In this document: positions 45,740 to 54,956 of the stretch, piece by piece | Position numbering within the stretch: position 1 is the stretch's first letter | Layout: each line of letters opens with the position of its first letter | Source of the DNA: an uncultured Pelagibacteraceae bacterium | GTDB lineage: Bacteria > Pseudomonadota > Alphaproteobacteria > Pelagibacterales > Pelagibacteraceae | DNA: 64,000 nt | NCBI GenBank assembly: GCA_902577525.1 | Contig: CACGZG010000001.1 | Span: forward strand, 62,001 to 126,000 | Direction of reading: 5' to 3' | The notes under the pieces: model-generated | Database searches by the model: none | What the model saw: the letters and a program-made list of their open reading frames with translations, nothing else | What the model was told of the DNA's origin: nothing | Made by a program: the position numbers and the translations under genes

Positions 45740-46683
45740 TAAATTTGTGAAATTAAATTTTGTGTCTCCAAGTCATATAGTTTAAATAATGTTTCTGCAT
45801 CAGCCAGTTCAACTTTTTTAAATTTAATTTTTGAACCTGGGGTTAATTGAACTAACTTGTCATAATCTGCACTGATAACAACTCCTATTTTTGGATAACC
45901 TCCAATAGTACCATGGTCTGATAGCATAATAATCGGATTTCCATCTGCTGGTACTTGAATAACACCTTTTAATAAACCTTCCGATTTAATGTTGGTATCA
46001 ACAATATTTTCTATTTTTGGTCCCTCTAATCTCATACCCATACGATCTGACAATTTTGATACTATAAATTCTTTTTCAAAAAAAATCTTTTTTCCTTCGT
46101 CAGAAAAATAATCAAAGTTTGTACCTTGGATAACTCTAATATTTTCAATTTTTGTATTAATATAATTTAATTTTTTATCACTTAAATTTTTATTGATTTT
46201 AGAAATATAAATCTTTTGTCCATCTTGTATTTTTTTTCCATTATTTGCACCTATGTTTGCTTTTGTATTAACAGAACAACTTGACCATTGATAATTTACA
46301 TCAAATTCACCACTTATTGCTAAATATCCATAAACAGATTTATTTGTGCTTATAATGTCTAATTCATCACCATTTTCTAAAGTGAAAGATTGATAACAAT
46401 TTCCATCAATAGCATTGTTTGTTTTTCTTATTATAAATTTTACATCTCCTGCAATTGCAAAATTAATATTATCACCAAAATACTTTAACAAAGGACCTTG
46501 ATAGGCAAATTCAATTGTTGGAAAATTAACCTCATTACCAACAAGTTTGTTAGAAATTTGAAAGTTTCTATTATCCATTGCTCCACTAAATGGAATACCA
46601 ATATGATAAAGGTTGCCTCTACCTTGATCTTGAAATGTTGTGTTTATTCCGGCTCTTCTTATTTCAAAATAATTTTTATTCAT
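45739..46683 (-). CDS. pxpC: 5-oxoprolinase subunit PxpC (biotin-dependent carboxyltransferase-like, AHS2)
   Basis: 314 residues from the ATG at 46683 (MNKNYFEIRRAGINTTFQDQGR); an ATG at 46734 would add 17 hydrophobic residues within the pxpB coding region and is unlikely. Family blocks: TTFQDQGRGNLYHIGIPFSGAMD, NFPTIEFAYQGP, LSDRMGMRLEGP, MLSDHGTIGGYPKIGVV. With PxpA and PxpB it hydrolyses 5-oxo-L-proline to glutamate using ATP. It overlaps pxpB by 8 bases. Confidence 0.93.
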   Translation of the reverse strand: MNKNYFEIRRAGINTTFQDQGRGNLYHIGIPFSGAMDNRNFQISNKLVGNEVNFPTIEFAYQGPLLKYFGDNINFAIAGDVKFIIRKTNNAIDGNCYQSFTLENGDELDIISTNKSVYGYLAISGEFDVNYQWSSCSVNTKANIGANNGKKIQDGQKIYISKINKNLSDKKLNYINTKIENIRVIQGTNFDYFSDEGKKIFFEKEFIVSKLSDRMGMRLEGPKIENIVDTNIKSEGLLKGVIQVPADGNPIIMLSDHGTIGGYPKIGVVISADYDKLVQLTPGSKIKFKKVELADAETLFKLYDLETQNLISQI

Positions 46684-47350
46684 TGTTATTATAATATTGA
46701 TCTTTAGTAATTTGTTCAAAAGTAACCACATCACCTGGATTTATTAAATTTGGATTATTCTCTTTAGTGCTATCAAAAATAACTTGTGGCGTATTTCCAA
46801 TGATATTCCATCCACCAGGACTTTCAAATGTATAAACATTTGCAAATTGTTCTGTTAATCCAACCGAACCCTTAGGTACTTTTACTCTTGGTGTTTCCAA
46901 ACGTTTTGCCTGTAGCTCATTTTCTAGGTCACCCAGAAAAGGCATACCTGCAATAAATCCAGTCATGTAACAAAAAAATTCCTTACCAAAAAATTTCTCA
47001 TAGATTTTATCACGAGTTATTTGTAATTTTTCTTCTAATCTTTTTATATCTAATGAAAAATTTTCTTCACAACAAACAGGTATTTTAATCTTATTAGTCT
47101 TTAATTTATCATCATTTATAACATTTAAATTTTCTATTAATTTTTTGATAGTTTGAAAATTTTTTTTTCGAAGATCAAATGAAATAATTAATTTATTATA
47201 TGAGGGGGTTAAGTTATTTATCCCATCAATATTTTCTTTTTGAATACTTTTAAAATATCTTATTACTTTACTATTTATTTCTTTGTTTACCTCAGTCCCA
47301 AAATCACAATACAAAGCTGCGTCACCAAGATTTGATATATTTTTAATCAT
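46676..47350 (-). CDS. pxpB: 5-oxoprolinase subunit PxpB (AHS1/KipI family)
   Basis: 224 residues. Family blocks: NLTPSYNKLIISFD, KIPVCCEENFSLDI (family IPV-YGGE-GPDL), FCYMTGFIAGMPFLGDLENELQAKRLETPR-x-KVPKGSVGL, and TFESPGGWNIIGNTPQVIFD. PxpB pairs with PxpC to form the ATP-using part of bacterial 5-oxoprolinase. Divergent from pxpA, with only about 20-27 bases between the likely starts. Confidence 0.94.
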   Translation of the reverse strand: MIKNISNLGDAALYCDFGTEVNKEINSKVIRYFKSIQKENIDGINNLTPSYNKLIISFDLRKKNFQTIKKLIENLNVINDDKLKTNKIKIPVCCEENFSLDIKRLEEKLQITRDKIYEKFFGKEFFCYMTGFIAGMPFLGDLENELQAKRLETPRVKVPKGSVGLTEQFANVYTFESPGGWNIIGNTPQVIFDSTKENNPNLINPGDVVTFEQITKDQYYNNNE

Positions 47351-47371
47351 GCCATGTTATACTTACAAATT

Positions 47372-48151
47372 ATGAGTATGGAAATTAATATAAATTGTGA
47401 TTTAGGTGAAAAATCAAAACATCACTCGAATAAGTATGATCCAGATTTATTAGAAATCGTCAATTCAGCCAATGTCGCTTGTGGTTATCATGCTGGGGAT
47501 GAAGAAACCATGAATAATGTAGTAAAAATTTCAAAAAAGAATGGTGTAAGTATTGGTGCACATCCATCTTTTAAGGATCCAGAAAATTTTGGAAGAGAAA
47601 GAATGAATCTCTCCGAAAATGAAATAAAAAAACTTATAATTGATCAATACGAAATTTTGCAATTAATTGCCTCAAATCACGATGAAAAAGTTTCTCATGT
47701 TAAACCTCATGGAGCATTAAATAATATGGCATGTGAAGATATTGGATTAGCCACAATATTAGCCAAAACTATTAAGGAAATTGATAAAGATTTAATCTAT
47801 CTAGTCCCAACTGGATCAAAAATGCAAGAGGCAGCAAAAAAATTAGATATGAAGTTTGCTTGTGAAATATTTGCCGATAGAAATTATGAGGATGATGGCA
47901 ATCTTGTATCCAGAAAAAAATCACATGCTTTAATAACAGATCCTGAACAAGCAAAAAAACATGTTTTAAAAATGGTTCAAACTCAGTCGCTTAATTGTCA
48001 CAGTGGGAAGCAAATACCTTGCGAAATTGACTCTGTTTGTATACATGGGGATAATTTTAGTTCACTAGCTACAGCTAAATCTATTAAAAAAAATTTAGTT
48101 GAAAACGGCTTAGAACTTAAAACTTTAAACAAAATGAAAAAATTTATTTAA
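47372..48151 (+). CDS. pxpA: 5-oxoprolinase subunit PxpA (LamB/YcsF family)
   Basis: 259 residues from ATG 47372 (MSMEININCDLGE); the ATG at 47378 is equally good, whereas 47354 lies 3 bases from the divergent pxpB start and is less likely. Family blocks: NINCDLGE, VNSANVACGYHAGDEETM, GAHPSFKDPENFGRE, VKPHGALNNMA, FADRNYEDDGNLVSR, CIHGDN. The three pxp genes flank a shared control region. 5-Oxoproline forms spontaneously from glutamine and glutathione precursors; recycling it fits the gshAB genes upstream. Confidence 0.93.
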   Translation: MSMEININCDLGEKSKHHSNKYDPDLLEIVNSANVACGYHAGDEETMNNVVKISKKNGVSIGAHPSFKDPENFGRERMNLSENEIKKLIIDQYEILQLIASNHDEKVSHVKPHGALNNMACEDIGLATILAKTIKEIDKDLIYLVPTGSKMQEAAKKLDMKFACEIFADRNYEDDGNLVSRKKSHALITDPEQAKKHVLKMVQTQSLNCHSGKQIPCEIDSVCIHGDNFSSLATAKSIKKNLVENGLELKTLNKMKKFI

Positions 48152-48152
48152 T

Positions 48153-48641
48153 ATGAAACAAATTATTTTAACTTTATCTATTGTATTTTTTTTAACTACA
48201 AATATTTTTGCAGCTGGCTCATCAAGTAGTTCATCAGGTAATGACACTAAATCAAACTATGATCAGGCAGTAAAATTAATAAAATCAGCAAAAAAAAATG
48301 AAGAAAAGGGAAAAAAAGATAAAGCACAATCTAATTATAAAAAAGCATTTAAACTCTTAGTCAAATCAAATAAAAACAAACCTAACAAAGCTGATACATT
48401 AAATTATCTTGGTTTCACATCTAGAAAACTAGGTGATTTTGAAAACGGTGAAAAATATTATCTTCAAGGTTTAGCTATTAATCCTAATCATAAAGGTATA
48501 AATGAATATCTTGGTGAATTGTATGTAGCTACTAACAGACATAATTTAGCAGTGGAAAGACTTGAGGTCTTAAAAGGTTGCAATTGTGAAGAGTATGATC
48601 AGCTTAAAGCAGTTATAGCTGGAGAAAAGTCAAAATATTAA
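48153..48641 (+). CDS. Periplasmic TPR-repeat protein
   Basis: 162 residues. Signal peptide about 1-21 (cleavage near IFAAG), a Ser-rich stretch GSSSSSSGND, a basic linker, then TPR-like helices (KADTLNYLGFTSRKLGDFENGEKYYLQGLAINPNHKGINEYLGELYVATNRHNLAVERL) and a CNCEEYDQL end with a CxC pair. It begins 1 base after the pxpA stop. Likely a protein-interaction module in the periplasm; partner unknown. Confidence 0.8.
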   Translation: MKQIILTLSIVFFLTTNIFAAGSSSSSSGNDTKSNYDQAVKLIKSAKKNEEKGKKDKAQSNYKKAFKLLVKSNKNKPNKADTLNYLGFTSRKLGDFENGEKYYLQGLAINPNHKGINEYLGELYVATNRHNLAVERLEVLKGCNCEEYDQLKAVIAGEKSKY

Positions 48642-48659
48642 TTTCTATAAATATTTATT

Positions 48660-49970
48660 TTAACTAATATTTTTTATCATTTGTTCTGGCATCCATAGAG
48701 CAATCTCAGGAAAAATCACAACTAAAATAACCGCTAAGACCATCAATAAAAATAATGGAAATGCACTTCTGGCAATATATCCCATATCTTTTTTTGCCAT
48801 ACCTTGAAGAACAAATAAATTAAAACCTACTGGTGGTGTAATTTGAGCCATTTCAACAACAATAACTAGAAATATACCAAACCAAATCATGTCAAAACCT
48901 GCTTGTCTTATCATTGGTTCAATTATTGCCATTGTTAATACAACAGCCGAAATTCCATCAAGGAACATTCCTAAAATTATATAGAAGATCATTAAAACAA
49001 AAATCAAAACATAAGGTGATAAATCCATATTTTGTATCCAAAGAGCTAAATTTCTAGGCAATCCAGTAAATCCCATTGCTAAAGATAAAAACGTTGAACC
49101 CGCTAAAATAAATGCAATCATACAAGATGTTTTAGTTGCACCAAGTAAAGAAGATTTAAATGTTTTGAATGTCAAACTTTTTTGAAAATAAGACAATATT
49201 AATGCTCCAACTACTCCCAGAGATGCAGCTTCTGTAGCTGTTGCTATACCAGTATATATAGATCCTATAACAGCTAATATTAAAATAATTACTGGTAAAA
49301 GCTGTTTTGATCTTTTTATTTTTTCTAAAAATGAATACTCTTCAATAATTTTTGGCATCGATTTTTTATTTATTAGTGACCAAATGATTACATAAGACAT
49401 GAATATCAGAGCAATCATTATTCCAGGTATAATTCCAGCTATGAACAATTTTGCTATGGATTCTTGGACTGCAACTCCATAAATAATTAAGATAATTGAT
49501 GGTGGAATAAGCAACCCTAATGTACCTGAGCCAGCCAAACTACCAAGTAAAATTTTTTCTGGATAATTTCTTTTTCTCAGTTCAGGAATTGACATTTTGC
49601 CGACTGTTGCAACTGTGGCTGCTGAAGAACCTGATATTGCTGCAAATAATGCACATCCCACAACGTTCACATGGATTAAGCCGCCAGGTAATTTTTGCAT
49701 CCATGGCGATAAACCTTTAAATAAATTTTCAGAAAGTCTTGTCCTAAATAAAATTTCACCCATCCAAACAAATAATGGTAATGCTGTCAGTGTCCAAGAG
49801 GATGATGTGCCCCATATTGTTGTGGCCATTGCATCACCAACAGGCCTTGAGGTAAATAACATCATTCCTATTGCTGATACACCTATCATGCTTAAAGCAA
49901 CCCAGATTCCAGACCCTAAAAAAAATAATAAAACACTAATGAAGAAAATCGTTAGAAGTATCTCAGCCAT
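48660..49970 (-). CDS. dctM: TRAP transporter large membrane subunit (DctM)
   Basis: 436 residues, about twelve helices. Family blocks: PLFVWMGEILFRTRLSENLF, AISGSSAATVATVG, LLGSLAGSGTLGLLIPPSIILIIYGV, TATEAASLGVVGAL and ITPPVGFNLFVLQGMA. Couples solute uptake to a sodium or proton gradient. Last gene of dctP-dctQ-dctM. Confidence 0.94.
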   Translation of the reverse strand: MAEILLTIFFISVLLFFLGSGIWVALSMIGVSAIGMMLFTSRPVGDAMATTIWGTSSSWTLTALPLFVWMGEILFRTRLSENLFKGLSPWMQKLPGGLIHVNVVGCALFAAISGSSAATVATVGKMSIPELRKRNYPEKILLGSLAGSGTLGLLIPPSIILIIYGVAVQESIAKLFIAGIIPGIMIALIFMSYVIIWSLINKKSMPKIIEEYSFLEKIKRSKQLLPVIILILAVIGSIYTGIATATEAASLGVVGALILSYFQKSLTFKTFKSSLLGATKTSCMIAFILAGSTFLSLAMGFTGLPRNLALWIQNMDLSPYVLIFVLMIFYIILGMFLDGISAVVLTMAIIEPMIRQAGFDMIWFGIFLVIVVEMAQITPPVGFNLFVLQGMAKKDMGYIARSAFPLFLLMVLAVILVVIFPEIALWMPEQMIKNIS

Positions 49971-50453
49971 TTAATTCTTTTTGATTGTTAAAAGTAATTG
50001 GTGAAAAACGCTTATAAAAAATATAGTTGAGCCAATAGCAACGCTAGTCTGAGGGATCCAAATTAAAATTTCATCAGCTCCCTCACTGCGTTCTTGAAAT
50101 TTATAAGAAACAATTAACATTTTAATAAAATAAAATGCTAAATAGCCTGAAAAAAAACTTGCCATACTTAGACACCAAATTTCAACAAATTTTTTTTTAA
50201 ATCCTGATAATTTTTCTAAAAAAAGTGTGATTCTGATATGTCCTCCTTCAACAAAGGTAAATGCTAGTGCAAAAAAAGATGCTGCCGCCATGCAATAACC
50301 AGAATATTCAGCAAGTCCTCTTATATAAAAACCAAAAATTCTTGATGAGATACCTATTAAAATAAAAACAGCTACAAAAATTAAAAATATTGCAGCAATA
50401 TATCCTGAAAACTTATAAAGTTTATTTAAATTTCTATTTAATGATTCAAACAT
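49971..50453 (-). CDS. dctQ: TRAP transporter small membrane subunit (DctQ)
   Basis: 160 residues, four helices. RGLAEYSGYCMAAASFFALAFTFVEGGHIRI is the DctQ signature. No good ribosome-binding site precedes the ATG; instead a 12-bp hairpin ends 8 bases upstream. The stop abuts the dctM start. Confidence 0.9.
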   Translation of the reverse strand: MFESLNRNLNKLYKFSGYIAAIFLIFVAVFILIGISSRIFGFYIRGLAEYSGYCMAAASFFALAFTFVEGGHIRITLFLEKLSGFKKKFVEIWCLSMASFFSGYLAFYFIKMLIVSYKFQERSEGADEILIWIPQTSVAIGSTIFFISVFHQLLLTIKKN

Positions 50454-50461
50454 AATGATTT

Positions 50462-50487
50462 AAGGCCACTAAAAATTTAGTGGCCTT
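50462..50487 (-). terminator. Hairpin between dctP and dctQ
   Basis: AAGGCCACTAAA and TTTAGTGGCCTT form a perfect 12-bp stem with a 2-base loop, 15 bases after the dctP stop and 8 bases before the dctQ start. There is no T-tract on the minus strand, so it is more likely an mRNA-stabilising or attenuating stem that raises dctP expression above dctQM than a full terminator. Confidence 0.75.
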
Positions 50488-50502
50488 AATTAAAGATCAA
50501 AA

Positions 50503-51474
50503 TTATTTATATGCAGATAATACAGCTGCTCCTCTTGATCCAGCTTTTTGAGACCATTCTTTTGCCATTGTCTCTCCCACCTTTTCAAAATGAGCTTGCA
50601 AAGGTGCATTCACTTTACCGACTACCATTCCAGCGTCAGCCAAAGCTTTTTTATCTCCTACATTTCCTTGTTTTGATAACTGCCAACCTTTTCTCTCGGC
50701 TAAAGCTGCTTGATTCATAACTAGATCTTGGGTTGCTTTATCTAATTTATTCCAAGCATCTTTATTTACAATAATCATATTTTTTGGAAACCAGGCTGCA
50801 ATATCGTAAAAATATTTCACACCATTTTCCCAAATTTTGGAATTTTTTCCAGTAGTGGGTGATGTGATCATACTTTCAACAGCTCCAGTAGAAAATGCCT
50901 GACTTATTTCAGCGGCTTCTATTTTTGTTGGAGCCATTCCAGTCAATTCAGCAATTCTTATTGTAGCAGAATTGTAAGCTCTAAATTTTAATCCTTTTAA
51001 ATCATCAACAGAATTAATTTCTTTTTTACTATATAACCCTTGAGCTGGCCAAGGCACTGCATATAAAAATATCAAACCTTTTTCGTCTAATCCTTTTATA
51101 ATTTCAGCTTTTGAAGCCTTATACAATTTCATAGCATCAGAGTATGATGTTGCTAAGAATGGTTGCGAGTCTACTTCTAGTAACGGATCTTCTTTTCCTA
51201 AAGCTGACATAAATCTCTCACCAATTTGAGCTTGTCCAGTTCTAACTGCTCTAAAGATCTCTCCACCTTTAAATAATGAACCACCAGGGTGAGTAACAAT
51301 TGTTAATTTTCCTCCACTTTTTTCAGTTACATTTTTTGCAAACTCAGCTGCATTAGCAGAATGAAAATTTCCAGCTCCATAAGCAAGAGCCATATCCCAC
51401 TTCTCTGCTACTGCAAGATTTATTGACAAAAATATTGAAACTAAAATAGTAAATAAATATTTAATAAACTTCAT
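50503..51474 (-). CDS. TRAP transporter solute-binding protein (DctP family)
   Basis: 323 residues. Signal peptide 1-23 (cleavage after LAVA). DctP blocks: THPGGSLFKGGEIFRAVRTGQAQIGE, LKGLKFRAYNSATIRIAELTGMAPTKIEAAEISQAFSTGAVESMITSP. The usual Arg that binds the substrate carboxylate is present in LKFRAYN. A strong GGAGG lies before the start. The substrate is a carboxylate; its position beside pxpABC suggests 5-oxoproline or a related acid, by context only. Confidence 0.92.
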   Translation of the reverse strand: MKFIKYLFTILVSIFLSINLAVAEKWDMALAYGAGNFHSANAAEFAKNVTEKSGGKLTIVTHPGGSLFKGGEIFRAVRTGQAQIGERFMSALGKEDPLLEVDSQPFLATSYSDAMKLYKASKAEIIKGLDEKGLIFLYAVPWPAQGLYSKKEINSVDDLKGLKFRAYNSATIRIAELTGMAPTKIEAAEISQAFSTGAVESMITSPTTGKNSKIWENGVKYFYDIAAWFPKNMIIVNKDAWNKLDKATQDLVMNQAALAERKGWQLSKQGNVGDKKALADAGMVVGKVNAPLQAHFEKVGETMAKEWSQKAGSRGAAVLSAYK

Positions 51475-51587
51475 TTATCCTCCATTTTTATTAAAAGCAT
51501 TTCATTATGTATTAAAATAATTATCAATAAAAAAATAATACTACTTTTAATTGAATTATAGGAAATATTTATTAATATGATCTTACT

Positions 51588-52199
51588 TTGTTAGAAGAAT
51601 TAATCATATTAGCTCAAATTATATTCATTACGATTATCTTAACAGCAGATAATGCGATCATCATTGGTGTTATTTCAGCTAATTTTATACCGAAAAATAA
51701 AAGACAAATTATTTTATGGGGTGTTTCTGGCGCTCTGGTTTTTAAAATTATTTTTGCAATATTTGCTACTTATTTATTTGAATTCTACTTTGTAAAAATA
51801 TTAGGTGGTTTACTTTTAATTTGGATAGTAAATGATTTAAGAAAAGATCTTTTTGAAATTAAAAAGATCAAATCTCCTACAAAAAAATCTAAAGAACCTT
51901 CATTTATAGATAGTGTTTTTAAAGTTTTATTTGCTGACATAATGATTAGTTTTGACAATGTAATTGGGGTAGTAGGAGCATCTAAAGGAAATTTTGGTTT
52001 TATGATCTTTGGACTTGTTCTTTCTGTCATCCTTACAGGAGCTTTAGCAACATATCTTGCAAACTATATACAAAAACATTTATGGATTGTTTACGTTGGT
52101 TTAGTTTTTATTTTATTAGTTGCAATTCAACTTGTAATAGGTGGTCTCGTAGATTTAGAAATTCTATCAATCAATGAACAGTTTAAAAAATATTTCTAA
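51588..52199 (+). CDS. TerC/YjbE-family integral membrane protein
   Basis: 203 residues, TTG start (an upstream ATG at 51577 meets a stop after five codons). About seven helices. The two family metal motifs are TADNAI (about 20-25) and SFDNVI (about 122-127), with acidic residues inside the membrane. Relatives are implicated in manganese or other metal handling. The leader (51475-51587) shows no yybP-ykoY motif that I recognise. It overlaps panB by 4 bases tail to tail. Confidence 0.8.
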   Translation: MLEELIILAQIIFITIILTADNAIIIGVISANFIPKNKRQIILWGVSGALVFKIIFAIFATYLFEFYFVKILGGLLLIWIVNDLRKDLFEIKKIKSPTKKSKEPSFIDSVFKVLFADIMISFDNVIGVVGASKGNFGFMIFGLVLSVILTGALATYLANYIQKHLWIVYVGLVFILLVAIQLVIGGLVDLEILSINEQFKKYF

Positions 52200-52970
52200 T
52201 AAGAATGTTTTTTTGTTGGATATTTTTTAGACCTAACTTCTGAAGCAAATTTTTTCAATCCTAAATTAATATGTTTCTTTAAATTAATAAACTTTTTGAC
52301 AAATTTAATTTTTGAGGAATTCAATCCCAATAAGTCATCCGTTACGAGAACTTGACCATCACAATATACAGAAGAACCAATACCAATTGTTGGAATCTTT
52401 AATTTTTTAGTAATTTGTTTTGCAATTGGTGTTTTTACACATTCCAAAACAATTGCAAAAACTCCATTTTTTTGAAGTAACAGAGCATCATTCATTAATT
52501 GATTAATTTCTTTGGAGGTTTTACCTTTAGATTTAAATTTTCCTTTAACAGTTTGTGGAAGTAATCCAATATGTCCCATAACTGGTATCTTGTTCTTTAT
52601 TAGAACCTTAATTTGATCAATAACTTTTTTTCCCCCTTCTAATTTAACAGCATCACATTTAGTTTCTCTTATTACTTTTCTTGCATTTTTAAGTGCTAAT
52701 TTTTTTGTATTATAAGTTTTATATGGCATATCTACTACCATTAAGCTTTTTTTAATTCCTAATTTTACACTTTTTGAATGATTAATCATTTCTGTTAAGG
52801 TTACCTTTCTAGTTGTTGAATAATTATATAAAACTGATCCTAAAGAATCTCCAACTAATACAATATCAACATACTTATCTATTTCCTCTGAGAAATTTTT
52901 TGAATAAGCTGTAAGACAAACTATTTTAGATTTATTTTTTTTATTTAGAATTTTTTTTTATCTTATTCAT
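52196..52970 (-). pseudogene. panB: 3-methyl-2-oxobutanoate hydroxymethyltransferase, frame broken at a run of nine A
   Basis: The ATG at 52970 overlaps the guaA stop (ATGA), as in a coupled operon, but after MNKIKK the frame breaks at a run of nine A (52951-52959 as T on the plus strand). With eight A it continues ILNKKNKSKIVCLTAYS and on through the PanB motif VLVGDSLG to the end, giving 257 residues (E. coli 264). Without a frame change only 197 residues from ATG 52789 remain, missing the first beta strands and the Asp of GDSLG that binds Mg. Other catalytic parts are intact (MVVDMPYKTY, VKLEGG, IVLECVKTP). It makes ketopantoate for pantothenate and CoA, using methylene-tetrahydrofolate. 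May be functional; see findings. Confidence 0.85.
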
Positions 52971-54529
52971 TCTAATTCAATAGTGCTTGGTGGTTTAGAT
53001 GTAACGTCATAAACTACCCTATTTATTCCTCTTATACTATTAACAATTTTATTTGAAATCATTTGAATAAATGTTTTTTTAAAATCATAAAAATCTGCTG
53101 TCATTCCATCTTCTGAAGTAATAGCTCTAAGCAAACACAAATATTCATAAGTTCTATTATCACCCATTACTCCAACTGTTTTTACAGGGAGCAAGGCTGC
53201 ATAAGCTTGCCAAATTTTATCGTATAGACCATGGTCTTTTAGAGCTTTTATGAAATAGTGATCTGCCTCTCTTAATATATTAATCTTATTTTTTGTTATA
53301 AAACCTGGCATTCTAATAGCTAAACCAGGACCAGGAAAAGGATGTCGGGAAATAATTTCTTTACTTAAACTAAGCTCTAAACCTAATCTTCTTACTTCGT
53401 CTTTAAATAAAAACTTAAGTGGTTCAACTAATTTAAGTTTCATCTTTTTTGGCAGTCCGCCTACATTATGATGAGATTTGATCTTAGATGTTTGACTCCC
53501 AGTAACTGATTTACTTTCAATTAAATCTGGATATAGAGTGCCCTGAGCTAAAAACTTAACGTCTCTTATTTTTTTTGCATAACGTTCAAAAATTTTTATA
53601 AAAAGATTTCCAATCATTTTTCTTTTTTTTTCTGGATCTGAAATATTTTTAAGTTTATTTAAGAATTCATTTTCTGCATTTACATAAATTAAATTTATTT
53701 TCAATTTTCTTTTAAAAGTCTCAATAACTTGCTTTTCCTCGTTTTTTCTTAAAAGTCCTGTATTAACAAAAATGCAATATAATTTTTTTCCTATTGCTTT
53801 ATTCAACAATTGAGCAACAACGCTACTATCAACACCACCAGATAAGGCACATATCACTTTTTTATCTCCTACTTGATTTCTAATTTCTTTTATTAATTTT
53901 ATCTTTTGATTTTTGACTGACCAATTTTTCTTTACCTTACAAATCAAAAAAACAAAATTACTTATAATTATTTTTCCATTTTCAGTGTGAGTCACTTCTG
54001 GATGAAACTGAACTCCATAAAATTTTTCATATCGATTTTCAACCATTGCAAATTTTGAATTTTGACTTGAAGCTATTACTCTAAAATTTTTTGGTAATTT
54101 AGATACCTGGTCAGTATGGCTCATCCAAACTTTAATTGAATCTTTTCCTTTGAAAAATTTTTTTGTTAAAAGGCTGTCTTTCTTTTTAGAAATATTTGCC
54201 AAACCAAACTCTCGATGCTTTGATTGCTTTACCCTGCCTCCATTAATTTTGGAAAGTATTTGATGTCCAAAACATATTCCTAATACAGGTAATCCTTGTT
54301 GTATTATTTTTTTATCAAATGAGTACTTTTTAATTTCATAAACATTTAATGGACCGCCTGACAAAATAATTCCTTTAATAGTTTTATCAATGTTTTTTAT
54401 TTTTATCTTTTTATGACTAATTATTTCAGAAAACACACCAAGTTCTCTAATTCTTCTAGCGATTAATTGGGTAAATTGTGATCCAAAATCTATTATTAAG
54501 ATTTTATCTAAACTTTGATCAAGACTCAT
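52967..54529 (-). CDS. guaA: GMP synthase (glutamine-hydrolysing)
   Basis: 520 residues. Converts XMP to GMP. Glutaminase domain with C86 in LGICFGHQ and [11 protein letters not shown]-PPase domain with [10 protein letters not shown] (P-loop); C-terminal dimerisation domain ending [17 protein letters not shown], which is fully conserved. Overlaps the TPR gene by 11 bases and panB by 4. Confidence 0.97.
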   Translation of the reverse strand: MSLDQSLDKILIIDFGSQFTQLIARRIRELGVFSEIISHKKIKIKNIDKTIKGIILSGGPLNVYEIKKYSFDKKIIQQGLPVLGICFGHQILSKINGGRVKQSKHREFGLANISKKKDSLLTKKFFKGKDSIKVWMSHTDQVSKLPKNFRVIASSQNSKFAMVENRYEKFYGVQFHPEVTHTENGKIIISNFVFLICKVKKNWSVKNQKIKLIKEIRNQVGDKKVICALSGGVDSSVVAQLLNKAIGKKLYCIFVNTGLLRKNEEKQVIETFKRKLKINLIYVNAENEFLNKLKNISDPEKKRKMIGNLFIKIFERYAKKIRDVKFLAQGTLYPDLIESKSVTGSQTSKIKSHHNVGGLPKKMKLKLVEPLKFLFKDEVRRLGLELSLSKEIISRHPFPGPGLAIRMPGFITKNKINILREADHYFIKALKDHGLYDKIWQAYAALLPVKTVGVMGDNRTYEYLCLLRAITSEDGMTADFYDFKKTFIQMISNKIVNSIRGINRVVYDVTSKPPSTIELE

Positions 54530-54956
54530 TTTTTGGTTCTATATTTTCGAGAGTCTCTAAAATTTTTTTATTTTCGTCACATAATTTTTTACAAACTTGA
54601 GAAAAAGTCTGAGACAAATCTTTTATTTTTGAATAATTTGATTTCTCCAAACCTATTCTCATTAACATCAAAATTGCTTCTTCATTATTTGGATCGATCA
54701 ATAAAGTTGCATCTAAGTTTTTTTCCTCTTTATTTTGATCTTCTTGTTGATTATAAATTTTTGCTAAATACAAGTATGAATTAGAGTCTTTTGGATTAAA
54801 AACAATGCTTCTTTCAAACATAAATTTCGCATCATCATATTTTTCATTTTCAAAAAGTTTTAAACCTTTTTGAAAAAAATTTTCATTACTTAAAGAAATA
54901 CTTAAAGTATTCAAAATGATGTAAAAAAAAATTGTAAATTTAATAATCTTATTCAT
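54519..54956 (-). CDS. TPR-repeat exported protein between guaB and guaA
   Basis: 145 residues. A hydrophobic N-terminus (about 5-22) looks like a signal peptide or anchor. TPR-like helices follow: [73 protein letters not shown] pair is near the end. It overlaps guaB by 1 base and guaA by 11, so it is firmly inside the guanine nucleotide operon; its role there is unknown. Confidence 0.78.
   Translation of the reverse strand: MNKIIKFTIFFYIILNTLSISLSNENFFQKGLKLFENEKYDDAKFMFERSIVFNPKDSNSYLYLAKIYNQQEDQNKEEKNLDATLLIDPNNEEAILMLMRIGLEKSNYSKIKDLSQTFSQVCKKLCDENKKILETLENIEPKNES

Noticed and set aside
49597-49974. 125-codon plus-strand frame opposite dctM
   Set aside because: Antisense shadow of conserved TRAP membrane segments.
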